From Acidimicrobiia bacterium (GTDB lineage Bacteria; Actinomycetota; Acidimicrobiia; Acidimicrobiales; Bin134): a DNA stretch of 64,000 nucleotides. Under the pieces are notes generated by a model that saw only the letters and a list, made by a program, of their open reading frames with translations, was not told the DNA's origin and searched no databases. Shown here one piece after another: positions 44,901 through 51,759 of the stretch. Within the stretch, counting starts at the first letter, position 1, and each line of letters opens with the position of its first letter. A program made the position numbers and the translations under genes. Where the stretch lies: positions 62,001 to 126,000 of the forward strand of contig JAJDUJ010000014.1 in NCBI GenBank assembly GCA_022826705.1, read 5' to 3'.

Positions 44901-45565
44901 TGCGCTGTCTGGTTGACGACAACATCCCGCTCAACAGCGGCTGTCTGGAACCGGTTGAGTTGATCATGCCGTCGCCCAGCATGATCAGCCCCGTTGAGCC
45001 CGCCGCAGTGTTCGCCGGGAATGTGGAGACCTCTCAGCACATCGTGGACACCCTGTTCGGTGCAGTGGGCACGGTGGCCGCCTCTCAGGGGACGATGAAC
45101 AACGTGGTGTGGGGCAATCAGCGACACCAGTACTACGAGACGGTGTGCGGCGGCGCGGGGGCCACCGCCCGGCGGGACGGCTGCGACGCAGTACACACCG
45201 GGATGACCAACGCCCGTCTCACCGACCCCGAGGTGCTGGAGCAACGCCACCCGGTGGTGGTGGAGGACTTCTCCATCCGACAAGGCAGCGGCGGCGAGGG
45301 CCTCCACCGCGGCGGCGACGGGGTGGTGCGGCGCACTCGGTTCGAAGAGGCCATGAGCCTCAACGTGCTGTCGTCCCGGCGGGACGTCGCCCCCTACGGC
45401 ATCGAGGGCGGCTTGCCCGGCGCCGTCGGGATCAACCGCATACTGAGGTCTGACGGCACCGTTGAAACCCATCCCGGCGTTTTCCGCACCGAGGTTGAGC
45501 CCGGCGACCGTTTCGAAGTGTCCACCCCCGGCGGCGGAGGCTACGGACCGCCCGAGGATCGCTGA
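41957..45565 (+). CDS. HyuA-HyuB fused hydantoinase/5-oxoprolinase
   Basis: 1202 residues. The N-terminal 690 residues are the HyuA ATPase half ([50 protein letters not shown]); from about 695 the HyuB half starts ([47 protein letters not shown]). Such fused proteins hydrolyse 5-oxoproline, hydantoins or related cyclic amides with ATP. A nearby D-aminoacylase-like gene suggests amide catabolism. It converges on the FeS gene with a 25-base overlap. Confidence 0.9.
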   Translation: MADAMPKGWSFWIDRGGTFTDVVARTPDGDVTTVKLLSESPRYRDAAIEAIRTLLGLSADEPIPSDQVAEVKMGTTVATNALLERQGEPTVLVTTRGFADALRIGYQTRPDLFALDIVLPDMLYSQVITVDERVRADGTAERSLDEDDARQQLAAAHRAGLRSAAIVLVHGYRYPDHEARLAEIAAEVGFEHVSASYQVNPLIRLVPRGDTTVADAYLTPVLRRHIQTVEDQIDTSLFFMQSNGGLAHPDHFRGKDALLSGPAGGVVGMARTGEAAGHHRLIGFDMGGTSTDVSHYDGRFERTTDAVVAGVRVRAPMILIHTVAAGGGSILSFDGSRFRVGPDSAGAEPGPACYGNGGPLTVTDANVVLGRLHPDHFPAVFGPRGDQPLDAAAARTAFAELAAAITQATGQSWTPERAAEGFLDVAVQNMANAIKTISVQQGHDVSAYTLACFGGAGGQHACRVADELGMSTVLIHPHAGVLSALGIGLADVRSVTERAVGQTLNEKLLGAIATDIGELAAAAYTEVAADLPHSHIHIEASYFLRYEGSDTALEVAADDYRPVVTAFENLHQTRFGFASPETPIVLESIQVEAIGRSSLSETLAEQPIDGSSPEPSPLANHEASFEGQAHDISFFDRAELGSGTAVDGPAVIVDPHSTTVVEPGWAAAVAPSGELVMRRIAPRTGADVGTHADPVMLEIFNNLFMNVAEQMGVALENTAASVNIKERLDFSCAVFDPDGELIANAPHMPVHLGSMDMAVKAIIARHPEMAPGDAFITNAPYNGGTHLPDVTVVMPVFDADGDEILFFTASRGHHADIGGTVPGSAPADASHISEEGVLFDGDVLARGGRFQEAEIRDLLTGAEWPARNPDVNIADIKAQLAACQKGAVSLGEVIDYYSLETVHAYMDHVRANAADSVRRLIDRLEDASFTVAFDDGSRVSVTFRINRGQRRLTVDFTGTSDQHPGNFNAPQPVCRAAVLYVLRCLVDDNIPLNSGCLEPVELIMPSPSMISPVEPAAVFAGNVETSQHIVDTLFGAVGTVAASQGTMNNVVWGNQRHQYYETVCGGAGATARRDGCDAVHTGMTNARLTDPEVLEQRHPVVVEDFSIRQGSGGEGLHRGGDGVVRRTRFEEAMSLNVLSSRRDVAPYGIEGGLPGAVGINRILRSDGTVETHPGVFRTEVEPGDRFEVSTPGGGGYGPPEDR

Positions 45566-46050
45566 GCGGCCAGGCGTACGCCCTCGACGATGCTGGTGTA
45601 GCCGGTGCAGCGGCACAAGGTGCCGGACAGGAACTCCCGGATCTCAGCATCGCTTGGCTCCTTGGCGTCGGCAGGTCGCTGGGCCAGCCACGCCACCGTG
45701 GACATGATGATGCCCGGCGTGCAGAAGCCGCACTGAAAGCTCATGGCATCGGCGAACGCCTGCTGGACCGGCCCCAACACCGGGTTGCCCGGATCGGACG
45801 CATCCACCAACCCCTCGATGGTGGTCACCTCGCAACCTTCGGACTGCACCGCCAACATGAGACACGACCGCACGGCGGCACCGTCCACCAGCACGGTGCA
45901 GGTCCCACACACGCCGTGCTCGCACCCCAGGTGGGTGCCGGTCAACCCGCACTGGCGGCGCAGGAAGTCGGCCAGCGTGGTGCGGGTCTCAGCCTCGGCG
46001 GCGTAATCCACCCCGTTGGCCTGGAGTTGAACGGTCCGTGTAGGGCTCAT
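45541..46050 (-). CDS. [2Fe-2S] small subunit of a molybdenum hydroxylase (CoxS-like)
   Basis: 169 residues. It has the plant-type 2Fe-2S pattern ([15 protein letters not shown] plus a later Cys) and the second cluster typical of molybdo-hydroxylases (CGFCTPG and CRCTGY). It needs a large and usually an FAD subunit; the large candidates lie 10-27 kb away and no FAD subunit is in the window. An SDR lies 9 bases upstream on the same strand, in an operon. Confidence 0.9.
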   Translation of the reverse strand: MSPTRTVQLQANGVDYAAEAETRTTLADFLRRQCGLTGTHLGCEHGVCGTCTVLVDGAAVRSCLMLAVQSEGCEVTTIEGLVDASDPGNPVLGPVQQAFADAMSFQCGFCTPGIIMSTVAWLAQRPADAKEPSDAEIREFLSGTLCRCTGYTSIVEGVRLAAQRSSGGP

Positions 46051-46059
46051 CGACGCTGA

Positions 46060-46860
46060 TTACCAAGTAATGCTCTGGCCCGCGTTGGCCCGCAGGATCT
46101 GGCCGGTCACATAGCGGGAGGCATCGGAGGCCAAGAACCAGATTAGATTGGCCTGGTCAGAGGCATCGCACACTTCGCCCAACGGGGATCGGTCCCGCAT
46201 CAGCTTGAGGTAGCTGTCCATCTCCGCGGGATCGATCTGGCCCTCGGCATCCCGCAGATGCCCGCCCACGAAATTGGTGAGGGTAAAGCCAGGAGCGATG
46301 GTGTTGACCCGCACGCCGATGGGTCCGGCCTCCACCGCCAGCGACTGGGTGAGCATGGCCACCGCCGCCTTCGTGGCCGCATACACCGAAAGGCCTCCCA
46401 CCGGCGTATTGATGGCCGTGGCCGACACGTTGATGATCGAACCCGTCCCTTGAGGACCCATGACCCGCATGGCCGCCTGACAGCCGAAAAACACCCCTTT
46501 GAAGTTGATGGCCAGAACCCGGTCGAGCTCGGCCTCGGTCACGTCCACCACGTCGCCGTAGCTGCCCACCCCGGCCACGTTGGCCATCACATCCAGCCGG
46601 CCGAACTCGTCTGTTGCCGCAGCCACCAACGCACCCACCTGATCCGACTGCGTAGTGTCGGTTGCCCGGGACACCGCCCGTCCACCCCCATCCACGATGC
46701 GGTCACGGGTGCGGTCAGCCCCGTCGCCGTCGATGTCGCCCAGCACCACCGCTGCCCCGGCTGCGGCCAGTGTCTCCGCCGCAGCCTCGCCGATCCCGCT
46801 GGCCGCACCGGTGACGCATGCCACCCGCCCGCTCAAGTCAAAGACTCCGAGCCCGTCCAT
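46060..46860 (-). CDS. Short-chain dehydrogenase/reductase
   Basis: About 266 residues, starting MDGLGVFDLSGRVACVTGAA. TGAASGIG cofactor loop, NVAGVGSYG, VSATAINTP with the active Ser, and YAATK. Co-transcribed with the FeS subunit (9-base gap), suggesting that the alcohol or ketone produced by a molybdo-hydroxylase is its substrate, as inference. It diverges from the PAC2 gene over 64 bases. Confidence 0.85.
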   Translation of the reverse strand: MDGLGVFDLSGRVACVTGAASGIGEAAAETLAAAGAAVVLGDIDGDGADRTRDRIVDGGGRAVSRATDTTQSDQVGALVAAATDEFGRLDVMANVAGVGSYGDVVDVTEAELDRVLAINFKGVFFGCQAAMRVMGPQGTGSIINVSATAINTPVGGLSVYAATKAAVAMLTQSLAVEAGPIGVRVNTIAPGFTLTNFVGGHLRDAEGQIDPAEMDSYLKLMRDRSPLGEVCDASDQANLIWFLASDASRYVTGQILRANAGQSITW

Positions 46861-46924
46861 TTGTCCAGTCTGGCTCACCGCTATTCGGCTTGCCCCACCG
46901 CCGCGCCGGTGCGAGTCTTGGGCC

Positions 46925-47782
46925 ATGGCGGTGGAGCTGGAATGGCTGGTGGACCAACCCACCCAATCCAACCCGGTAATGGTGGTGGCTCTAGAGGGTC
47001 TATTCGACGCGGCCGACGCAGCCACCACCGCAGTGCGCTTGATGAAGGAAAGCGCCAACGGCGTCGAGCCGCTGGCCCGCATTGATCCCGAGAAGTTCTT
47101 TAACTTCCAGGATCGCCGCCCCGAGGTCCGCCTAGACGACAACGGCCGGCGGGTCATCGACTGGCCTATCACCGAGGTGCACGCGGTGGAGCGTTACGGC
47201 GCCAAGCATCCCCTAGTGGTGGTGGACGGAGTGGAACCCCACCTGCGGTGGCGGACCTTCGCCGACTACTTGGTGGAGGTGGCCACCGAGTGCCGGGCCG
47301 GGCTGGTGGTGACCCTGGGAGCCATGGTCGGCCTGGCCCCCCACACCCGGCCGCTGGGGGTGGTGGGCAGCTCCACCAACGCCGAGCTGGCCCGCATGTT
47401 CGGCTTGGGCCGCCCCACCTATGAAGGCCCCACCGGACTGGTGGGCGCACTCCACGACGCCTTGGACCGGGCTCAAATACCGGTCATCTCCCTGCGGGTG
47501 TCAGTGCCCCACTATGTGCCCGGACCACCCAACCCCGAGGCCACGCGGTCATTGCTCAAGCGCTTCGAGCTGATCACCGGCATCATCACCGACCATGCCG
47601 AGCTCGACGAGGCCGCAGCCGCCTGGCGGGAGCGAGTGGACTCTGCGGTCGCGGGGGACGACGACCTCAAGGACTACGTCGCCCAGCTCGAGCGGCAGAT
47701 TGACGAGGCCGACGACCTCCTCCCCACCGGCGACGACCTCGCCACCCAATTTGAAGCCTTCCTGCGCGACCCCTGGAAGTAG
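46925..47782 (+). CDS. PAC2-family protein
   Basis: About 285 residues starting MAVELEWLVDQPTQSNPVMV. PAC2 domains in actinobacteria are linked to proteasome-assembly-chaperone-like proteins; their role is not settled. Family features include VVALEGLFDAADAATTAV, FADYLVEVATECRAGLVVTLGAM, and a central GLVGALHDALDRAQIPVISLRVSVPHYV. The last 61 bases (47722-47782) recur, damaged, at 48504-48565. Confidence 0.8.
   Translation: MAVELEWLVDQPTQSNPVMVVALEGLFDAADAATTAVRLMKESANGVEPLARIDPEKFFNFQDRRPEVRLDDNGRRVIDWPITEVHAVERYGAKHPLVVVDGVEPHLRWRTFADYLVEVATECRAGLVVTLGAMVGLAPHTRPLGVVGSSTNAELARMFGLGRPTYEGPTGLVGALHDALDRAQIPVISLRVSVPHYVPGPPNPEATRSLLKRFELITGIITDHAELDEAAAAWRERVDSAVAGDDDLKDYVAQLERQIDEADDLLPTGDDLATQFEAFLRDPWK
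47722..47782 (+). repeat. Direct repeat copy 1: 3' end of the PAC2 gene
   Basis: Bases coding the last 20 codons. Differs from copy 2 (48504-48565) by three positions, including a one-base length change. The 722 bases between the copies contain the whole duplicated-membrane-protein gene. Confidence 0.8.
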
Positions 47783-47919
47783 ACGCCGGCCAGAGCCAGC
47801 AGGGGCCAAGACCCAACGCACACTCAGCAGCAATCTATGAACGATGGAGCAAGCGCCCAACCCGTCAACACATCTGACCGCAGGGAAACCCCACGGGATT
47901 TCATTAGGTAGCCCAAAAT

Positions 47920-48432
47920 CTATCGCCGCCCCATAACGCGAAAAAGCAGGGCCGCGAATAATCCAACAAGTACGGCCATAATTGATCCGCCGAAACGGGG
48001 ATCGTCGGGGTATCGCCGCCCCATAAAGCGATGAAACACATCTAACACTGCCAGAGCGGCGACAAAAATCAGCGGCATCATAAGCCAGACCGGTAGCGGG
48101 AGGTGGTAGAGGGCCAGGAACATTCCCCCACCAATGCCGACATTTGCGACAAGATTCGCGGCATCGGGCCCGTCCTTGACGGATCGGCCGTATCGGGGAT
48201 CGTCGGGGTATCGCCGCCTCATGACGCGAAGAAACGCACCAAAGGCTGCAAACATGACGCTGAGCATTAGCAGGCCCCTAAGCCAGGTCGGTAGCGGGAG
48301 AAGGTCGAGGAGGGGTTGAACGCCAAAGATAACGCCTGCTCCAATGCCGATCCACGCGACAAGGGGAGATCGCCCGCGTGGCCGCTGGGGGTTGCGGGGC
48401 TTGGCAGTCTCCGGTGTCTGGGCTGAAACCAT
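47920..48432 (-). CDS. Membrane protein built from an internal duplication
   Basis: 170 residues, unrecognised. Two copies of about 57 residues (about 28-85 and 90-148), each with two membrane helices and ending in RRYPDDPRYG / RRYPDDPRFG; both halves also share GIGgG and LPLPxWL. The C-terminus starts a third copy (RVMGRR) that stops at the Tyr codon: TAC has become TAG. It lies between the two copies of the PAC2 gene end. Function unknown; the ATG has GGTT and no clear ribosome site upstream. Confidence 0.65.
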   Translation of the reverse strand: MVSAQTPETAKPRNPQRPRGRSPLVAWIGIGAGVIFGVQPLLDLLPLPTWLRGLLMLSVMFAAFGAFLRVMRRRYPDDPRYGRSVKDGPDAANLVANVGIGGGMFLALYHLPLPVWLMMPLIFVAALAVLDVFHRFMGRRYPDDPRFGGSIMAVLVGLFAALLFRVMGRR

Positions 48433-48503
48433 GCCGTCAGGGTAACCGCTTGCTGTGAAGCGCTAACCACCAGCATGTCGGCGACGAAAAGCTGAACCCC
48501 CAC

Positions 48504-48565
48504 CCCCACCGGCGACGACCTCGCCACCCAATTCGAAGCCTTCCTCCCGCGACCCCTGGAAGTAA
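48504..48565 (+). pseudogene. Direct repeat copy 2: remnant of the PAC2 3' end
   Basis: 62 bases nearly identical to 47722-47782, starting at CCCCACCGGCGACGACC and ending with a stop (TAA instead of TAG). An extra base after GAAGCCTTCCT breaks the reading frame. It is a decayed duplicate of the gene end rather than a gene. Confidence 0.8.
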
Positions 48566-48599
48566 CAGCTTTCAGTATATTTCAATGCTTTACAAGTAG

Positions 48600-48631
48600 A
48601 ACAGCGCCGAATCATATGATCCGACGCTGTT
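48600..48631. repeat. 32-bp near-perfect palindrome
   Basis: The 16-base arms differ at two positions, both of which would pair as G-U in RNA; the centre is ATCATATGAT. It could be a terminator stem, a recombinase site or a mobile-element end. No T-run follows. Confidence 0.6.
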
Positions 48632-48703
48632 CCAAAGAGATCGATAGGATCTCCGTTGGTGGGGCTGGCATGGTGCAAGGACAGCCTCCAAAGCTCACTC
48701 CTT

Positions 48704-48730
48704 GGGGGTTCGAGTCCCCCCAACTCCACC
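48704..48730 (+). tRNA. tRNA/tmRNA-like 3' end (T-arm plus acceptor), no 5' half
   Basis: GGGGG-TTCGAGT-CCCCC is a perfect T-arm, followed by CAACTCC, discriminator A, and CC: the geometry of a tRNA or tmRNA 3' end. A GGGGCTG at 48661 pairs with CAACTCC at 6 of 7 positions, but the total is only 68 bases and no D- or proper anticodon arm folds, so I do not call a full tRNA. Such 3' ends are typical integrase attachment remnants. Confidence 0.45.
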
Positions 48731-48903
48731 GCCCACTATAGCGCGGCGATGCTATGTCGTCGCCGTTCCCGCCAGTACACGTCAGCTTCCCCACCTCGGC
48801 GCTGGCCCGCCACCAGATGCGCCAATCCGCGGGGCGGGTTGAACCTCCCCGGGTTTTATGCAGGCTGGGTGTCCCTGGGTTTCGCGTAGGGCTGATAGTG
48901 GAT

Positions 48904-49752
48904 TCACGCTGCCGGTGATTGCTGATGTCGAGCTTCGAACTCGACTGGTGTGAGCATGCTAAGCGATGTGTGGCGTCGCTGGCGGTTGTGCCAGATCTCG
49001 AGATACTCGAAGATCGCGTTGGCCAGCTCGGTGCGGGTGCGCCAGCGCTGCCGGTCGAGGAGCTCGACCTGCATGCGCGACCAGAACGACTCGATCATCG
49101 CATTGCCGAAGCAATCCCCGATCGAGCCCATTGACGGCACCAGTCCTGAGTCGAGTGCTCTTTTGGTGAAGGCCCATGAGGTGAACTGCGTGCTGTGGTC
49201 GCTGTGGATCACGGTCTGGCCTTTGGTCGGCTGCCGGCGGTCTATCGCCATCCCCAGAGCGTTGGCGGCCAGCGCCGCGGTCGGCCTCGAGTCGATCGAC
49301 CAGCCGGCGACGCGGCGGCTGAACACGTCGAGCACCACGGCGCAGTAGACCTTGCCCTCCCGGGTGGGGTGCTCTGCGATGTCGGTCACCTGTAGCCGAT
49401 CCGGATCGGAACGGGCGAAGTCGCGGTCGACGAGATCCGACGCCGTCGCCGCATGGGCGATCTTGCGGTATTTCGGGCGGCCTGACACGCCCCGCAGCCC
49501 GGCGCGGCGCATCAGCGTCTCGACCGTCTGGCGGCACACGGCGATGCCCCGGCCGAGGGTCAACTCTGCGTGAACTCGCTTGGCCCCGTAGGTCTGCCGG
49601 GAGCCGGCACAGATCTGCCCAACCACCTCGCTCAGTCACGCGTGTCTGAGCGATCGCGCCGGCGGCGGGCGCCTAAGCCAGCTGTAGTATCCAGACACCG
49701 ACACCCCCAGCACCGAACACGCCCTCTCAATCGGGAATCCCTCCGCGGCCAT
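48904..49752 (-). pseudogene. IS3-family transposase OrfB with in-frame stop
   Basis: Reading from the ATG at 49752 gives [20 protein letters not shown], then a TGA at 49636-49638 where relatives usually have Trp, then LSEVVGQICAGSRQTYGAKR onward for another 240 residues. The DDE integrase core is otherwise whole: VTDI, HSDHSTQ and GDCFGNAMIESFW. One base change (TGG to TGA) would restore it. In the intact element OrfB would be made as an OrfAB frameshift product. Confidence 0.8.
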
Positions 49753-50057
49753 CACTCTGATGGCCGCGAACCTATTTTTGAGTCGCCATCGGCCTTCAGC
49801 AACTCCGTCGCCCGCCGACAGATCGCCAACTCCGTCTCAAGCTCTCGCACCCGCTTCCGCAGAGCCGCCAGCTCGGCCTTCTCAGCAGTTGTCAGCCCCG
49901 CCTCCACCCCGGCATCGATGCGCGCCTGCCGGCGCCACGCGTGGATCGACTGATCGCTGATCCCCAGCTCCGCAGCGACCTGCGCGACAGGCCGCCCCGC
50001 CTCCACCAGATCGACCACACGCTGCCGGAACTCCGCCGGATAACCCCTCGGTGCCAT
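49752..50057 (-). CDS. IS3-family transposase OrfA
   Basis: 101 residues. N-terminal helix-turn-helix ([37 protein letters not shown]) and a C-terminal leucine-zipper-like helix ([22 protein letters not shown]). Near its end a minus-strand AAAAA run (49775-49779) is a plausible -1 frameshift site: the shifted frame reads [15 protein letters not shown] into OrfB, as in functional IS3 elements. Confidence 0.85.
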   Translation of the reverse strand: MAPRGYPAEFRQRVVDLVEAGRPVAQVAAELGISDQSIHAWRRQARIDAGVEAGLTTAEKAELAALRKRVRELETELAICRRATELLKADGDSKIGSRPSE

Positions 50058-50166
50058 AGAACCTCCCCAGGTCCATGACAGCAGAATCCAACAACAAACC
50101 TACGCAAAACCCGTGGACCACCAGACCCTCCGGCCATACCAGGGCGGTTCACCCGGCGCTACCGGC

Positions 50167-50172
50167 TACCCT
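50167..50172 (+). promoter_or_regulatory. Candidate leaderless -10 for the small membrane protein
   Basis: TACCCT, 6 nt before the ATG at 50179. Confidence 0.35.
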
Positions 50173-50178
50173 GCCTAC

Positions 50179-50427
50179 ATGACTGTTACTCACACTCCGA
50201 AAGCCCCGCGGTTCAAAGATTTGAACAACGCTCAACGCGCCTACCTCGTCTTCCATTACGGCTTGGTCTTGGTGTGCGTAGGCATCATTGCAACTTTCCC
50301 AAACAATGCTCCCTGGTCGCCGTTCGCGGATATGCACTTCGGCGTGAGATGTCTGATCCTCCTAGCACCAGCCGTCCTGCTTTGGTGCGCCTTCCGCTGG
50401 GTCGGTAAACGCGTGCTGCCGCGGTGA
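50179..50427 (+). CDS. Small two-helix membrane protein
   Basis: 82 residues, unrecognised. Two hydrophobic segments (about 23-41, LVFHYGLVLVCVGIIA, and 55-75, CLILLAPAVLLWCAF) and a basic C-terminus. The longer frame from 50113 runs into the IS terminal repeat and is not used. It sits just outside the IS right end with no functional context. Confidence 0.5.
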   Translation: MTVTHTPKAPRFKDLNNAQRAYLVFHYGLVLVCVGIIATFPNNAPWSPFADMHFGVRCLILLAPAVLLWCAFRWVGKRVLPR

Positions 50428-51080
50428 TGGCATGACGCTTACTCACATCCTGCGCAAAGCTCGAAACTCGAAGGTCTGGTTGTCGTGGTCGGCGCTGCCG
50501 CTGGTCTTGTCTGGCTTCTCGCAAGCCTGACCGCTGGGGAAAAACCCCGCTGTGGGGGCCTAGGGCGCTAGCAACAAAAGTGGGAACCGGGAGCTAGTAC
50601 GGCGCTCAGCGCGTCGGCGGCTCCGGGGCCGAGCACCCCCGAGCCCCGCGAGCAAAGAGGGAGCTATGGTCGGGGCATGACCTATAACAGCCCCCCACCA
50701 CAGTGCCCCTATTCGCACCACAACCCCACCAAACAAGCCCCCATTTGTCCTATATCTAGCGCACAAGTGCCTCCCCGCAGTCTATATCTCCCACATTCTA
50801 TATCCAGCCGCTGCGCTCATATCCCTAGGTCAGACGATGGCCGGCAAGCCAAAATGCAGACCGCTGCTCTTTGAGCTCAAACCCTGTTATCCCGCCAATT
50901 CCAGCTAATAGCAGCGGCATCATTACCCCAAATAGGCAGCAGTACCAGACCAGTACAGGCTAAATCGTGAAAACTTCTGCGCCGTTATAGACGATCCGGG
51001 GCGACTGAGCACGCCAGACCGGGCCGCGGCGGCACCCCCGGTGCGGTCCCACCGCGGTCCAGCGGATCGGATGAGCGCCA
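50428..51080. other. Long intergenic region with CTATATC repeats
   Basis: No convincing gene. A 32-codon frame (50432-50530, MTLTHILRKARNSKVWLSWS) and a 65-codon Pro-rich frame at 50677 are weak. A GGGG-AAAAA-CCCC hairpin lies at 50536-50548. CTATATC occurs at 50750, 50782 and 50798, spaced 32 and 16 bases. The stretch from 50680 on has fewer G+C than the flanks. Confidence 0.5.
50750..50804 (+). repeat. Three CTATATC repeats in 16-base register
   Basis: Copies at 50750-50756, 50782-50788 and 50798-50804; start-to-start distances are 32 and 16. Could be protein-binding sites; chance is possible for so short a word. Confidence 0.35.
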
Positions 51081-51314
51081 ATGCGGGAACTTTGGCCCGA
51101 CCCCGAGCCCTGTCAGATGTGCGGTCGCCTCACCCGGCGCCCGGACAAGTCCGGTGTGTGCGCCCGGTGCGCTGACCCCGGCATCCTCACCGCCCCGCCC
51201 GCCAGCCGATCATGCTTGGGCTGCGGTACTGCGATCCCGGCCCGCTACAAGTGGTGTCCAAGGTGCAAGTCGATCCGGGCCAGGTCGCGGGCGCTGAAGC
51301 AGCGCATCAGCTGA
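51081..51314 (+). CDS. Small double zinc-ribbon protein
   Basis: 77 residues, unrecognised. Four CxxC-type pairs: CQMCG, CARC, CLGCG and CPRC, which would hold two zinc ions. The basic C-terminal tail (RARSRALKQRIS) suggests nucleic-acid contact. A rho-independent-like hairpin with TTTT follows at 51369. Island-specific small regulator is a guess. Confidence 0.6.
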   Translation: MRELWPDPEPCQMCGRLTRRPDKSGVCARCADPGILTAPPASRSCLGCGTAIPARYKWCPRCKSIRARSRALKQRIS

Positions 51315-51368
51315 CCCTTCCAACCACTTGTGTATCAGCTCGAAGGTTACCGCCCCTTCTCGGTTAGG

Positions 51369-51387
51369 CCCCTTGCCGGGGGGTTTT
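51369..51387 (+). terminator. Terminator-like hairpin after the zinc-ribbon gene
   Basis: CCCC-TTGCC-GGGG followed by GGTTTT; short stem, modest T-run, 55 bases after the stop. Confidence 0.45.
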
Positions 51388-51501
51388 GGGTTCCCTCCTG
51401 GGGGTGAGGCCCCGCCCAATTTTTCATCTCAACACCCCGAAAATCCGGCGTCCTGCACGACGAAAATTGTTGCGAGCACAAATCCCACAGAAGCCGCGGG
51501 T

Positions 51502-51533
51502 TCCCTGACGAGCGCCACTGCACTCGTTAGGGA
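51502..51533. repeat. 11-bp inverted repeat
   Basis: TCCCTGACGAG / CTCGTTAGGGA with a 10-base loop and one G-U pair. Non-coding context; a structured RNA or protein site. Confidence 0.45.
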
Positions 51534-51759
51534 GACGGCTGCTGTGTGTGCCCGCAACGGCCACCACGTATCAGAGCCTCCAGGCTGGGGTTTGCTTGGG
51601 AGCCCTTGGGCCCGGTTGGATTCGGTCTCGGTGGAGTTGGGTGCGGGTGCTCTGAAGTTGTTGTCGGTTGCGGTCTCGCTGAGCGGGCCTCAGGGCCACC
51701 ACAGCGGCCCGGCGGGCCTCGGCGGGTTTAGCGGCCTCAGGCCTTCCGGGGGTGCGGTT

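Larger units (their letters stand above)
48433..48865. other. Non-coding boundary region of the island
   Basis: No credible gene. It contains the broken PAC2 3' end, a 32-bp palindrome and a tRNA/tmRNA-like 3' terminus, then abuts the IS left end. The mix of fragments marks a rearranged boundary. Confidence 0.6.
48866..50123. mobile_element. IS3-family insertion sequence, degenerate
   Basis: 1258 bases with imperfect terminal inverted repeats: left TGGGTGTCCCTGGGTTTCGC, right (minus strand) TGGTGGTCCACGGGTTTTGC, both continuing with GTAGG and TGGATTC blocks. Inside are orfA and orfB in overlapping frames on the minus strand. No flanking target duplication is visible, and orfB has a stop codon, so it is an old, probably immobile copy. 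Confidence 0.8.
51315..51759. other. Intergenic region with hairpins
   Basis: No supported gene; open frames here on the plus strand are shadows of the secreted protein. It holds the terminator-like hairpin at 51369 and an 11-bp inverted repeat at 51502-51533. Confidence 0.5.

Noticed and set aside
48661..48728. Complete tRNA
   Set aside because: Only 68 bases, no D-arm, poor anticodon stem, and a mismatch in the acceptor; kept as a 3'-end fragment only.
49636..49638. UGA in the IS3 OrfB as a selenocysteine codon
   Set aside because: Relatives carry Trp here and no SECIS-like hairpin follows; a nonsense mutation is simpler.
50677..50874. 65-codon Pro-rich frame with a TATGGT hexamer before it
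   Set aside because: No hydrophobic or domain structure, overlaps the CTATATC repeats; unsupported as a gene.
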